In this document: positions 1 through 11,205 of the stretch, piece after piece
Numbering within the stretch: position 1 is the first letter of the stretch
Layout of the letters: each line of letters starts with the position of its first letter
Assembly (NCBI GenBank): GCA_030268105.1
Contig: BSDZ01000016.1
Location: 3,107,501 to 3,171,500, forward strand
Source: Volvox africanus
Taxonomy: Eukaryota; Chlorophyta; Chlorophyceae; Chlamydomonadales; Volvocaceae
DNA: 64,000 nucleotides
Direction: 5' to 3'
The notes under the pieces: generated by a model
Database searches by the model: none
Told to the model about the DNA's origin: nothing
The model's input: the letters and a program-made list of their open reading frames with translations, nothing else
Made by a program: the position numbers and the translations under genes

Positions 1-21
1 ATGTAAATATGTAAACCTCAC

Positions 22-491
22 CGACTGTGACGGGCTGGCCAAGGCCGTCATATAGCTGTATTCGCAGATTAAAGAAAGTGTCCGGCCTGACGATCAGAAC
101 TTCAATATCCTTTCCACGGAATGTGCTGCCGTCATCAATACTGGATAAGTACGGCCCACAAGCAGTACACGTAATGTTGCTGGGCATCTGTGTCGGGTTT
201 TCCCCACTGCTGCCGCTGCTGCCGTTGCCGCCTTTCGCGGGCACAAGTAACACGCCGTTAAATGAGATAAGGCGCATGTGCGTAGCGGGCACAGCCAGTA
301 TCGGGGATGGTGTGGGTGTAGACAGACAATCTTGCATCAATTTGATCAGAGCGGAAAGAAGGTTTTGGTCATCTTCATAACCCTCGACCGGGAAATTCAC
401 TGAACCTGGTGTTGTTGTTGTAAGTGTTGATCCCATCCGTTGTCTTACAAGTCCAGCGATCTCCTCTTGTTCGTCAGTAGTCATCGAGACG

Positions 492-525
<34 letters not shown>

Positions 526-607
526 TACAGTTAGCCAGTAGCGATGAAGCACGGAGGTCTTGCAGCCAAATTAAAGAAGGCTGTGATGGTTTTCGCGTCC
601 TGTCAGC
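22..607 (-). CDS. Gene 1 exon: linker and beta-sandwich-like domain
   Basis: This exon begins after CCTCAG at 613-608 and ends at the donor G/GTGAGG at 21-16. It encodes a polar region with a serine tract from a (TCA)n run (481-526), then a beta-rich segment containing DDGSTFRGKDIEVLIVRPDT. It is the counterpart of the gene 2 exon split between 37,129-37,326 and 43,757-44,153. The two are about 90 percent identical by eye, and the inferred lengths (586 and 595 nt) differ by a multiple of three. Unlike gene 2, this copy is uninterrupted and open. It ends in phase 1; in gene 2 the next exon completes that codon correctly. Confidence 0.75.
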
Positions 608-3600
608 CTGAGGACGAATAATAATGCGGCCGGCACAAATGATAGCAAGTGAGGCACCTAACACGTAAGCAGTCCTGTTGAGGTGATAATGTGGTATTCG
701 CCCTATGGTAGATGTGCGGCATCTACGGGCGAGGAGCGCTTGCTAGAGAGGTCAAATAGTAGTACGTAGTACATATACGACTACGCCCATAGATGCGAAG
801 AGGGCTTGCTAGAGGTATGATGTATAGGCAAACTGTAGTTTGTAGCCGTATATGTACAGTACAAGCATCTATGATGCAGAAGCACCTTCTCAACATGCCT
901 TTGCGGCTCTCACAAAGACCGTCTCATCAGCGCACAACCCCCTTACTTCACAGTAGGTTATGAGAAAGAACCAAACTCTTATGTTAACGAGCAACTGCCG
1001 CTTCACTAGGTCGATCAATCAATCGATAGATAAATAGGTAGACAGACATACCTATATATCAGATCAGAACAACTTCTTGAGATATGCAAACATGCCATAC
1101 GAGTTATCTATGAACGGGTGTTACACTGAGTTGTATGGGTTTTGTATGTATGTATGTACAAGGACAGGGCACAACAATACAACCAGCTTTATTCTGCTGC
1201 TCATTTGATTTGCAGCAGCAGCTGCTGCTGCTACGTATATAGACACGTACGTATATCACACCTATATACCGCACTTGCTGCTGGACGTTCACTGGAGGTG
1301 AAGATTGTGTTGACCAGGGCAGCTTTGTCCCCATCAGCACCAGCAGAGAGCACCCCACGTTGCCAGCTTGGCTAAGCGCAGTTACGGCATCAAGCCATTC
1401 CTTGGCCAGAAACTTTGCCAACTGTGCAACGACCGTTCCGGGGCCACTGGTAAACTGAGTCTCGTTATGGGAACCCAACGATGAGCAGGTCTGGGTTGTG
1501 GCAAGGACAGTGCCGACGTTCGCATAGTTTTCAGGACCCGCAGTGCTGTTACTGACGGCCACTCCCACGTGCCCGCTGACAAAAATAGCGCCCCCATAGC
1601 CTTGGTAGGACTGGAGGTTGCTTGCAGCAGCAGATGAGGGTGATGACGAGATCCAGGATAACGCCGCCTCAATATGCTGCCCGAAGCCGACAGAGGCTGT
1701 ATTTTGGTCCAGGTCAACACAGCTTAAGATAGCTATTGGGCTATCAATAAGTCCAGCTGAGATTCCGTCAATATGGATTCCTCCACCCGTTGAGGCTTGG
1801 TTATGAGTGAGTTGACCAAGCTCCATTATGAAGATTGCGCACTTGCCGGTGAAAATGCCTCCACCGGACGAGGCCGCCTGGTTGTTGATGATGCTGGAGT
1901 TGAAAATTTTAAGCAGGTGACAGTTCACTGCTGCCACAGCACCCCCAGACCCCCCGGCTTCGTTATTCCTCAAAACCGCTCCCCAGATAGCGATTGCAGT
2001 CTTGTTGGATGCGAATATGCCACCACCTTCACCCGCGCTATTGTCAGTCACTGTTGCGTCAGAGACGTTCAAACCGACGTCCGAGCATTTTGACAACATA
2101 TTATCGCTGCTGGTGGACGACATTGAATCACCGGACACGTTAGCAGTGTTGTTGCTGCCGGTTATGTCATCAGCACTGACAACCATAATCGCCCCGCCAT
2201 ACAGCCCCGCAGAGTTGCCGATCCAGAGGCTTCCGTTCCCAACCAAAAGCTGCCCACCGCACTTCGTCGTACTGTAAGCACCGCCTCCTTCCAGCTGCGC
2301 TGTATTGTCAAGGACACTACAATTGCTGACCCGCATCATGCAGCTGTTGGTGGCGCTGAACCATATTCCTCCACCTCTGGTCGCATCGTTGAAATTAATC
2401 GTGTTCTGCTCCAATAGGGCCAGCACGGTTTGTCTGTTGATATCCGCCCTGTCAGCCGCCATATTAATGCCCCCACCTTGTACCAGGGCCCGATTTCCTG
2501 AAACGTTACACTGTAGAAAGTGTACCAGAGCTTCCTTGGGTATAAATACCTCCCCTCCTGGTGGGGGTGGCGGAGGCGGTGAGGGGGATGGTGGTGCTGG
2601 CGGCAGAAGAAAGACTAGAATGTTACTGAAATCCGGAAGGAAGTCGGCAGCTGTTGCATTTACGTAAACATAATCGAGATCGACACCACCACCATAATTC
2701 GCATTGTTATCCACAATGCTGCAGTTCCACACCAGCAACGAAGACCCCTTGACTCCTGAGTTGAAGAGGCCTCCGCCTCGGGTGGCAGAGTTCACCTCAA
2801 ACGTGCAGTCCAACAACACGGCAACAGCCATGCTCTTCGCCAATCGCACTGCCGCGCCGCCACCCGCCGTTCCAGCTCGATTGTTCATGAAGTGTGTGCC
2901 CCGAAAAGCGCCTATGACCTTGCTAAAGTTACTGGCCCCTGTCAACATGACACCTCCACCTTCTACCACTGCTATATTGTCCGTTAGAATACAATCCAAG
3001 ATTACGGCAGCTGTCGTATTAACCTCCAGGAATGCGCCACCGCCATCCGCTGCGGTGTTGCGTGTGAACGCTGTGCGATGAAGAAACAGCCAAGGTCGCT
3101 GCAAAGGCTTGCTCATGTTCACATTTTGCAGAGCTTCCTTGGATACAGTGGAAAGTAAATTGGAGGCCTGTGGGTACCGTGGCGACGCAGTGTTGCTGCT
3201 GTCCTTGTTGTTGTTGCTGCGATCATTATTGGAGATTGATGGATCTATCGACGTGGTCAAGGAAGTCGGTAGATCATAGTCCATAAACGCCAGTCCGCCT
3301 CCATCCAACGTCGCACTATTGTTGTAGAAGGTGCTGTTGATGATTTTGGCAGCGCAGTGTGCAGTCAGCAAGCCGCCACCAAAACCGCCTGTCGCCAAGT
3401 TACCTGCTAAGATTACTCCATCCAAAAGAATCCCACACGCCTGGCTGCCCCGGGGCCAGCAGAACAGGTCCTCAAAAGCATCGATTCCGGGTATCAGACC
3501 ATTTTCTACGGTATCGCACCTGTCATCGTCGTACATGATGTAGGATGATTGTGTCGCACTGAGTTTTGTCGAGTCACTGAAGAGAGGGTATGGCTCTGCC

Positions 3601-4213
3601 CGAATGAAGATGGCCCCACCATTGCCCCGCAGGGAACTAATATCCTTGAACGGGGGGAACCGTTTCATGTTGTCTCCCGCCCTGTTCGTGGTGAAGGTGG
3701 AGTTCTTGATGTTGATACGGGCGCCAAGGAGGACAGACGCAAGTCGCTTTTCATCGGCAATAAATGGCGTAATTGAAAGAAAGGCCAGAGCTCCGCCGGC
3801 ACCATATTGTGCCCAATTGTCATTCCATGACGTGTCAGTGATGAAGATATAGAGCACTTGGCCCTTTTGGAGCTGTGCACGGAGAGTGTCGTTGTAGACG
3901 TTACTCATCATGATCCGGAGGTCGAATGCAATGGCACCGCCATCTTTCATCGCGGTGTTCCCAGAAATATTAGTCCGAATGATATTGAAGTAGAAAGGTC
4001 CATTAGATGGAAGATGATATTTCGACAAATCTGCGGCTGTTGGGTCATCCACTTCACTTTTGGAGGTCGTCGTTATGTCGTCAGGCGCCATCTGCATGTG
4101 CGGGACATATGTACGTGTGTATGCATACATACAATGGGTGGAACATGCACATATCATACATCATGAAGGAATGTTAGCATATCACACATTTTCGCCAGCA
4201 ACAGCAGCAGCAA

Positions 4214-4244
<31 letters not shown>

Positions 4245-6221
4245 GGCAGCAGAGCAAGCACCCATATAAAATGGGCTTAAAAACAGCTGATGTATTTTTA
4301 AGTCAAGAGTATCATGAGGTTATACACATACAGCGGCTAGCGGGAGCATTCATGCATGGTGAACGAGATGAAACCCTGACGACAGCAAGAACGGCTTCAT
4401 GAAGTTCATCATCCAGGATGTACGAGCAGATTGATTGGGTGCAACCAACATATTAAAGCCACGCACGCCACACCTATCCTAGACAGCGCATATATATGTG
4501 TTTGTGATGTGCAATTCATATACACGTCGCTGGTCGAAGTGTCTGTAGATATACTCGGTGCTAAAGTGCAGTAAATTCTGGAGTAGTTACCTCACGCACT
4601 GGTCAGACAAAATGGAGTAGTTATCTCACGGGTCAGACAGAATGAGCGATATACTGCCAAGAGTGAGGCAGGGTAAGGCTCTCTGCTGCTGGACGAGCGA
4701 GCGAGTTCAGCGGCACAGGGCCATATCCTGTCGAATGAGAGCGACGGCGGCTATCCCCAAACACGTCACCCTGCTGGTGTATGCAGCTGGCATATTGTCA
4801 GGTGTATGCGAACGCAATATTGATACAAACGGTGCAAGCAAGCAAGCAGCCTTTCCATGTGGTCTGCATCTATCTTCTAATTGATAGATAGGTAGATAGA
4901 TAGATATAGAGAGAAAGAGATAGAAAGAGGTTTATGAATTTATGAATATATGTATATATGTGTCTATATGTATATATGAACGGGTGTTGCACTGTGGGCG
5001 ACTTAATGTGTTGTATCCTTAATGCATGACAGTAAATGCTGAATAGATAATAATAATCTGTTTATTTTTAATAATCATAGTTTAACTAATTACCAGTTTA
5101 ACCGTTTGTAACCAATTCATAATCCCATTGCAAATCAGGATTACAAATTTGGCGGCAGCCGCCAGCTGCCATTACTAACCACCGTCCCAAAATATTAAGC
5201 CTGTCGGTAGTCCATAACCTTTATGGACTGGGCCATTTACCGCCTGGATGGTAAAAGGTGGGACACCTGGTTCCTGGTTCACTGAATCTCCGGTTGTAGT
5301 GGTGACTTCTAAAGGTCACGCCCGATTCGAGGTCCTAAGGTATCCCAAGTACGACTTGGTCTGTGATGCTATATAATAGGGATCTGGTTCAACAACCGGT
5401 ATCTTTTGATACCACCCTTCATTGAGCTCCCTATACAATAAGTGCTATCCCCCCGCGTCTTTGGAGGAGTCTGGCTTTCCTGCCGGGCAGTTAGGGAGGA
5501 TCCTAGCTTATTGCCCCCTTTCCTTAAGAGTGTCCCTGGGTGGGAGGGCCAGGTGTTTTGCCTGGGAGGCAGTGGAGGTGGAGGGGGCAGGGTTTTCTTG
5601 CTTTTAGGGAGGTAGGGGTTGCTCTCTTGCCCTCTCTGTCTGGCAGGTGGTGTGGTTGGCTAAGGCTCATATACAACACCCTGAAAGGACAAGCACCGGG
5701 AGCCCTGACCGAGCCGACCCGCAGCGCAGGGGTGGTTATATACATATATACACACACATACATATGATATAAATATACATAGGCATAGGCGTAGGCAGAC
5801 GTACGCATAGCCATAGGCATATAAATATATGCATATATGTGTGGGATAGGGGGGTACAGCTTCACCCGTGGCCACTAACCTGGCAGTCCCTACCTTCCCC
5901 GTTATTTCGGGGCACCCTCATCCGGTCTCCCATGCCGGCTTCTCCGAATTCAGTGCTCTTCCCGGGTTCAGCACCCACCACCGGCATCCAGCGGAATCTG
6001 CCGAATCGACTAAGGCGTCAACTCCGCTTCTGGTCAGCTCGTAGGTAACTATGGTCACTATATATAATCGGGTCCTTCACCGTCCATCGACATGGGGGCA
6101 CCTATGCCCTCTATCCGTTGAGGAACTATGACCCACATTCTGTCGGGGTCGATCCTGGTACTCCAGGGGCATATATGTCGTACCATAACAATCGTGCCAG
6201 AAATGTATGTATATATGTATG

Positions 6222-6252
<31 letters not shown>

Positions 6253-9200
6253 GTATGTATGCATCTACAATCGGGGTTCATTACCGTGAAGGGTAGTCGC
6301 TGATGACGTATGCATCTGTCATGTGTCAAGGTAGCAAGTACGGCAAGATGCCGATACCTATAAATAGAGCCGAGTACACTCACCACACAACTTAAGAAGC
6401 CTCCTTCATCGAACTTGACTGAGTTGTTGTACACCAGGGCATCGCCTATCGAAAAGCTCTGGAACATGGACCAGAGGGCCAGCGCTCCCCCAGTATTATT
6501 CGCTCTGTTGTGGGAGATGCTGCTGTTAGAAAAGATGATCTGACCCACAGTGCCTGCCATATACAGAGCGCCTCCAGATGTACGAGCTTGGTTGCCGTCC
6601 ATGTGGCTGTTGTTACACAATTCGAATCTCTCAAGGCTTAAGACGGGTTGTCCATTATGATCTGGAAAATGAACAGCACCACCGTTGCCACCCATGTTAT
6701 CACTCAACCCACTGTTATGGCACACCGTAAAGTTTACGAAGCCATTATCCGCGTAGACCGCACCCCCGAAGCCGTCACCAAAAGCCACTTTGTTGCCGCA
6801 GACACAGGAGCCGTTTGTGATTGTGAAGCTGGTGACTCTGGTCTTTCCGAAGTACATTGCGCCATAATAGGACCCATTGTTCGGAGTGCTGGCTGAGTTG
6901 TTGCAAATGCAGCTCTCCTCGGAAACCTCCACCAGGTCAGTGACCATATACGACCCATCACATAACAAACCGACCCCAATGGCAGCACCGCCCTGTGTAG
7001 CGAAATTCCTTGACATCTTGCTGCCCCTTTTCACCACCAGCTTCTGCAGCCCGCCACCAATGAAGACACCGCCGCCTCGCGCTGCCATGTTGCCCGAGAT
7101 GCTGCTCCAGTCCATGACGGTAACATTGGGGCAGTCCAGGGTAACCATGATGCCTCCGCCATCCGGTTTCTGTACATCTACATCTCTACCAGTGGCCGAG
7201 TTATTGTCAATTCTGCTGCCTTCCAAGACTTGGATACCACCTGGAATACCGCGTGCTACAAACACGCCGCCCCCGGCACCCGCAGTGTTGTTGCTTATGG
7301 AGCTGTTTTGCCGAACAACAAGGGTGTCGAGATGGCCATCCACGCGCAAAGCCCCTCCGGAACCAGGACGTCTCGTCGCCGCCGTGCCAATAAGCATGTT
7401 ATTGTCCATACTGCTGCCATTCAAAAGCACGAACTGCTTCAAGCTGACGTCTTGTAGGTGGAAAGCACCGCCACCGTTGGATACCAATCGAACATTCACA
7501 TCCACCGTATTGTGGTCGACGTGGGAGTTGTCCTCCACCGAAATGCTATTCACATTAGCTTCCCGAATACAAAAAGCGCCGCCATTTTCGAAGGCACGGT
7601 TCCCAGATACATTGCTGCCACGCAAGATGGAGATGTTCTTGATGCCCTTCTCAAAATAGAATGCTCCGCCAGAAAGGTCAGCTGAGTTGGCGGAGACACT
7701 GCTGGTGCCTTCAACCACCAGCGATTCAATTAAAGGCGCTATGTAGAATGCACCACCATTCCCATTGTAGCCGGCAGTGTTGTTGTCAATTTTACTGGAT
7801 TGTGTGACGTGCAGGAGGTCCAGAGAGGTGCGCACGTTGATAAAGACAGCGCCCCCGTGCTTCGCAGCCTTATTGTGTGTGAAGTTGCTGCCGGAAATGT
7901 TGAAGACGTCCTGAAAAATGCATGATGGTGGATAAAGGAAGAAGGCTCGTTCATCCGGTTGATTCGGGCGAAGTATTAATTGAGGTCGTGTGTATTTGTG
8001 TTCGTATGTACGTGTCATTCGCCAGGGTTGCAGGAGATATGTAATAGTACGGAACTAAATTAGCTGGTCGTGTATCGTACATGTATACGTATGCCTGTAA
8101 TCGTGGGGAATGGTATAAACTGGACAAACTGGCTGGATGCCTCATGATAGCGAAGAACGAGCAAAGTGCTGGGGTAAGGTGCCGGCACGACTGGTAGCTA
8201 GGGGGTTTCAGTCAACGCATCCGTTTGTGATGATGCTTTCATGATTGCATGATGAATCCCTGCATTTGTCCATTTGTGCATTTGTGCATTTGGGCATGCA
8301 TGGGACTTTGTACTAGCTAGTTGAGTAGATACAAGACTACTTGTCCTTGCACAAAGCACAAGGCACTAATGAATCGCACAAACCGAAAAACCTGCGCCGA
8401 GCGCACAATAAGAAAAGACGGAAAGCTTTGAATCCCCCTTACCATATGCAGCAGATTTCCGTCTCTTGTAACAAATGACACTGCAGACCCGAAACCGCCT
8501 TCAATGTCGTACATGGTCGTACCAAAGACTTCCACACTCCCCAGCATTGCAACAGCATCTATAGCGTAGAAGACGACAGAGCCGAACCCGAATCTCTCCG
8601 ATCCGTCATCTTCGATGCAGTCGCCCTTCGTGATGCTGTTATTCATGAAGGCCGAGTTGCTGATTCGAAAAAAAGCCGCTTCAGAGAGAGTTTTGTTGCT
8701 ACTGTCCACGTCCGTGCTGGTGAGACCGAACCAGAGGCACGCAAAGTCCGTGGCTCCTTTCACGTTGACGCAAGTTAGTTGGTCCACAATTGCGCCTTGC
8801 ACTCCGCCAAAATAAAGAGCACCGACAGTACGGCCCTTGCAGGAATCGTCAATTGAGAGGTTCTTGCCATGGAGGTCCCGTACAGTCACGTTTACGAGCG
8901 TGACATACTTGCAGTTGGGGCAGCGAATTAGCGGTTGGTACGACAGTGGCGCTCCTTGGATGACTGAGTCCCGCAGCTCCAGGTGTTCAATTTGGTCGGT
9001 GAAGGTAATGCCCCAGTCCTTTTCATCCAATGATTCGACAAAGCATTCAGTGCCAACCATCAAAGGAAATGGTGGCGGTGTGACGCTGGGTGGGATAAGA
9101 GGCGGGGAGATTGGGGAGGTGGGGGACAATGGATCAAAGCTGTCGGTCAACCCTTCTGGCGCTGGCAGGGAGACCGTAGAGTGCGTTTCTCGCCATGCAT

Positions 9201-9515
9201 CTCCACCAGCTCCTGTACCACTGGTATATGGCGGAGGGCTGCCGGCATTGGACGTCGGACTACTTGGTGGGGATCCGCATATGCCATCTGCAGGTGGTGC
9301 GTACCGCATTAACTGCTCGCCGAGACCGATGGTCACCCGCGTCTGTGAGTGGCCGGTGCTGTTGCACTGGATCCGGAAAAACGCGGGCATCCAGGCGCCT
9401 GTGTTGATTGAGGTGGTGCTCTTGGGCTCGCCGGTTAATGTGATGGAGCAGACCACCGTCGCGCCAGGTAAGATAGACTCCGCCGCGTACACAGAGGATG
9501 ACCACTGGAGCACAC
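22..9515 (-). CDS. Gene 1: PMP-like beta-helix surface protein, multi-exon, 3' part outside window
   Basis: This is a multi-exon gene read right to left, with proposed exons 9515-8443, 7910-6384, 4091-1275 and 607-22. The joints at 8443/7910, 6384/4091 and 1275/607 are all phase 0 with GT..AG borders, and the frame stays open across them. The protein is a large extracellular beta-helix built from PMP-type units (short GGA[IVF] or GGG[LIV] motifs spaced with N-rich strands), with many N-glycosylation sequons and proline/serine-rich linkers. From the family and from paralogous gene 2, I infer that a cysteine-rich region and several membrane spans follow beyond position 1. The true start codon is not identified: the first exon seems to begin at a splice acceptor near 9515, so an upstream signal-peptide exon is missing. 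The biochemical function is unknown; an adhesin-like or cell-surface role is only an inference. Confidence 0.8.
608..1274 (-). other. Gene 1 intron
   Basis: This intron lies between phase-0 exons. The part from 608 to about 755 is still recognisably homologous to gene 2 intron sequence at 44,154-44,304. A short GATA/GACA low-complexity run is at about 1,020-1,050. At 1,109-1,125 a TATGAACGGGTGTTACACTG stretch matches the 3' terminus of the LINEs at 44.4 and 52 kb. No other feature is visible. Confidence 0.5.
1275..4091 (-). CDS. Gene 1 exon: PMP-type beta-helix repeats, second block with (P)n linker
   Basis: The exon of 939 codons runs from an acceptor ACATGCAG at 4099-4092 to a donor AA/GTGCGG after 1275. 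It carries the largest set of GG[AG]x rungs, such as NTAMKDGGAIAF, GNLATGGFGGGLL and NDATRGGGIWF. A block of consecutive prolines with serines (around 2,540-2,620 on the minus strand) interrupts the helix and probably forms an extended, possibly hydroxyproline-glycosylated hinge. The open frame continues left of 1275 into low-complexity intron sequence, which I exclude because the splice donor leads in phase to the next exon at 607. Confidence 0.8.
4198..4256. repeat. CAG/CAA trinucleotide microsatellite
   Basis: About 59 bp of imperfect CAG/CAA repeats sit inside the gene 1 intron, 107 bp upstream of the 4,091 acceptor in transcript direction. It is non-coding in the proposed gene model. Confidence 0.85.
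4930..5008 (-). repeat. LINE 3' terminus relic with TATATG tail
   Basis: A TATATG-rich tail is followed by GGGTGTTGCACTGTGGGCGACT, cut here to its core GGTGTTGCACTGTGGGCGAC, which nearly matches the 3' end of LINE A at 44,465-44,487. As in LINE A, the tail is on the left, so the relic is in minus orientation. It breaks off after the GCGACT. Confidence 0.5.
5009..5442 (+). mobile_element. Possible old solo LTR (family E)
   Basis: The stretch begins TGTTGTATCC, like the other LTRs in the window. It has strong hairpins (AGTCCATAA/TTATGGACT at about 5,211-5,231, GGTATC/GATACC at about 5,398-5,413) and a CAACCGG-hairpin motif resembling the end of LTR A. It ends near CTATACAATA. No target duplication is visible and the right end is uncertain. 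It separates two pieces that are adjacent in intact LINE 3' ends, which suggests insertion into a LINE relic. Confidence 0.3.
5443..5740 (-). repeat. LINE 3' UTR-like segment
   Basis: The sequence GACAAGCACCGGGAGCCCTG and the following 25 bases (5,689-5,733) align with LINE A 44,499-44,543 at roughly 80 percent. The flanking GT/CT-rich text resembles LINE 3' UTR composition. It is a decayed fragment only. Confidence 0.35.
5845..6060 (-). repeat. Dispersed repeat R1, copy 1
   Basis: The reverse complement of this segment aligns with 19,941-20,165 along most of about 210 bp. Shared blocks are CTGGTGGTGGGTGCTGAACC, a short CCCCGAA..CGGGGA hairpin, TAGGGACTG and CCACGGGTGAAGCT. The 3' end is followed by AT-rich sequence, as in many SINE-like or LINE 3' fragments. 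Both copies lie in introns of the two paralogous genes but in opposite orientation, so they were not simply inherited by gene duplication. Confidence 0.6.
6203..6262. repeat. TATG/TA microsatellite
   Basis: An imperfect (TATG)n/(TA)n run in the gene 1 intron. It has the same composition as the LINE tails at 44,321 and 51,949 but no attached LINE sequence. Confidence 0.8.
6384..7910 (-). CDS. Gene 1 exon: PMP-type beta-helix repeats, first block
   Basis: The exon of 509 codons begins after TTTTTCAG at 7911-7918 and ends before GTGAGTG at 6383. It codes for about a dozen tandem beta-helix rungs, each with a GG[AG][AVI] turn followed by an N-rich strand (for example GSNFTHNKAAKHGGAVF and GNRAFENGGAFCI). 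Glycosylation sequons (NNS, NNT, NGS) are dense, as expected for a secreted ectodomain. The open frame continues past both splice sites into AT-rich intron sequence, so open-frame length alone would overestimate this exon. Confidence 0.8.
7911..8442 (-). other. Gene 1 intron
   Basis: A 532 bp phase-0 intron with donor GTAAGG at 8442 and acceptor TTTTTCAG at 7918-7911. It contains short CATTTGTGCATTTG repeats (about 8,268-8,296) and no other feature I can identify. Confidence 0.6.
8443..9515 (-). CDS. Gene 1 exon: N-terminal domain with proline-rich linker
   Basis: The open frame runs from an acceptor (CAG/GTGTG at 9518-9511) to a donor (CATATG/GTAAGG, exon end 8443). An N-terminal globular stretch of about 85 residues with Cys is followed by a Pro/Ser/Thr-rich linker of about 70 residues (SPTSPISPPL-type), as in pherophorin-like algal matrix proteins. 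Then come beta-helix-like strands (LELRDSVI, VTLVNVTVRDL). No in-frame ATG lies between the upstream stop and the acceptor, so this is probably not the first exon. The frame remains open to about 9,650, so the 5' border could be further right. Confidence 0.65.
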
Positions 9516-10510
9516 CTGCAGCGTACGGCGGACGCGACACAATTCGCAAACAGAGGTTGCGTGATAGGGCATGTCGTACACAACAACGCAGCCGTCCTAT
9601 TATTCGTGAATGAATTTGACGTTCCGGATGAGCACAAGATTGGTTCAGGTTTTACAACCAGCAACATTGGGATGTTGCGAACTAGGTGATGCGGAATTGG
9701 AGGTCCTTGAAGGTCCCCGAAATCGGTGTCTGTGATATATTATATGTGCGCGTAGCAGTGTGTAAGGCGCAAGTGCAGACGAATTCAGTGTCCCAATATT
9801 TATTCTGAGATCGTGTGGTCGCACAATACGAATTGTTTTGGGATTGTAATCTACCTCGATACACCAATAGAAAGGAAAATCTCCCAAGCACAACTTTCTT
9901 TCCCAGTCCACTTTAAGGCATTCTACGCATCCTAGCCTACCCCTGTAAGTTCCAACAGAAACAGGAAGTGCAAACTTGCGTATATTACGGCAGCAAGTCG
10001 CTGTCTAAACGGGTCTATTGGCAGCGGCGTAGAAGCTTACTAAAACCCCAACTCCGCCAGCAACAGAGGTTGAATGGTCAACATTTCAAGGTCATGACAC
10101 CAGAATATGATGTATTGACAAAATTGTTCAAGCCCAGCAGAAGTGCTGCCTACCGGTACAAACACGAAGGAAACAAGTCCCGAAAGGACTAAAAAAGGTT
10201 CATATCTGAACCATTCTCACATCATGAAGTAAGGGAAAGCGATGGGAGTGAGGGCTCCGCAGCGCTTCAACTACCCCTCAGCAGCCAAATATATTAGCCA
10301 TACAAATAAGGGGAAAATCAGAATATTCAGCCTTACCATTAAAAAACACGACGATCCAAAATGATTGAAGTAGCCGGTCCTGTCTCCATCCCATGGTGCA
10401 TGGATTGACGTAGAACTTGCCAATATTAATAATAAGCGTCCGAGTGGGAATCGTGGGTTTTACCTTACACTTTATAGGCATCCGCTGATTAGACTGCCTT
10501 GCGGCGGCAG

Positions 10511-10668
10511 TTTAACGTCATAGTAAACAACGCTTATTCCTTTAGCTGGAGCTGGCGTCTGGAATCGTATTGTCAGAGACATGCTTTATTTTAACGTCAT
10601 AGTAAACAACGCTTATTCCTTTAGCTGGAGCTGGCGTCTGGAATCGTATTGTCAGAGACATGCTTTAT
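10511..10668. repeat. 79 bp perfect tandem duplication
   Basis: Two adjacent copies, 10,511-10,589 and 10,590-10,668, begin TTTAACGTCATAGTAAACAA and are identical by eye, which suggests a recent duplication. Confidence 0.9.
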
Positions 10669-10960
10669 TTTGGGGTACCGGCTTTTCAATCATCTTCTCA
10701 CGAAACCGAAGAGCTAAAAATTTGTACCAGGCCACTTTTGGATAACCTGTACGGCGGAGTAGAAATGCGATAAATGCAATTTAAATACAGTATTCCATTT
10801 TTAAAAAGGCATAGTGTAGCTGGAAAAACGATCTCAAAATTTCATGTTTGCAAGCACGGGCACACGCGTTTCAGGATTCAGACCAGGGACACTACGGGCT
10901 CTTGTGTGGCGTGCCAACTTTGTTGACAGGCAGTTTTTAATAATTTTATTATGAAATGAT

Positions 10961-11205
10961 GTATCAATTGGATATAGCGATCCGTTCTAGCAACAATCGT
11001 GTTGTTGTAGCTGTACTCGGCCGTACGCTTGCGACCCGCGAAATCGTCCAATCCGTAGTGCTATACGCGCGAGTATTTGAGCCAACTTCGGACCAAACTA
11101 TGAAGTCTTCTTTGACTATCAGATACAAGGTAACGATTATTTACTCGTTATAAGGCCTCCAAATGTCTGGTAGTCTACATTACAGCAAGTTTTATTCTTG
11201 AAAAG
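10961..11205 (+). repeat. Dispersed repeat R2, copy 1
   Basis: The segment aligns with the reverse complement of 16,020-16,248 and with 34,237-34,409. Shared blocks are TTGGATATAGCGATCC, TAGCAACAATC and GTAGCTGTACTCGGC. Copies 1 and 2 remain similar for a further 70 bp (CTCGTTAT, AATGTCTG, TAGTCTAC). It is much diverged between copies, so it is old. The element class is unknown. Confidence 0.6.

Larger units (their letters stand above)
4092..6383 (-). other. Gene 1 intron carrying repeat relics
   Basis: A 2.3 kb phase-0 intron. From left to right it contains a CAG/CAA microsatellite, GATA-type low complexity (4,880-4,930), a LINE 3' terminus relic, a possible old LTR, a LINE 3' UTR-like segment, dispersed repeat R1 and an AT-rich microsatellite next to the donor side. 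None of these contains a long open frame. Confidence 0.55.

Noticed and set aside
5296..5330. tRNA-like A and B boxes
   Set aside because: The boxes are too close and imperfect, with no cloverleaf.
6877..7659. 260-codon plus-strand ORF
   Set aside because: It is the antisense of the gene 1 beta-helix exon; its periodic Pro/Ser pattern mirrors the GG repeats.
6384..9515. Chlamydial origin of the PMP-like gene
   Set aside because: The motif is a generic right-handed beta-helix turn, and introns plus pherophorin-like linkers point to a eukaryotic gene.
10961..11153. R2 as a small conserved gene (YQLDIAI...)
   Set aside because: The frame similarity is lost after about 45 codons, and copies carry indels that are not multiples of three.
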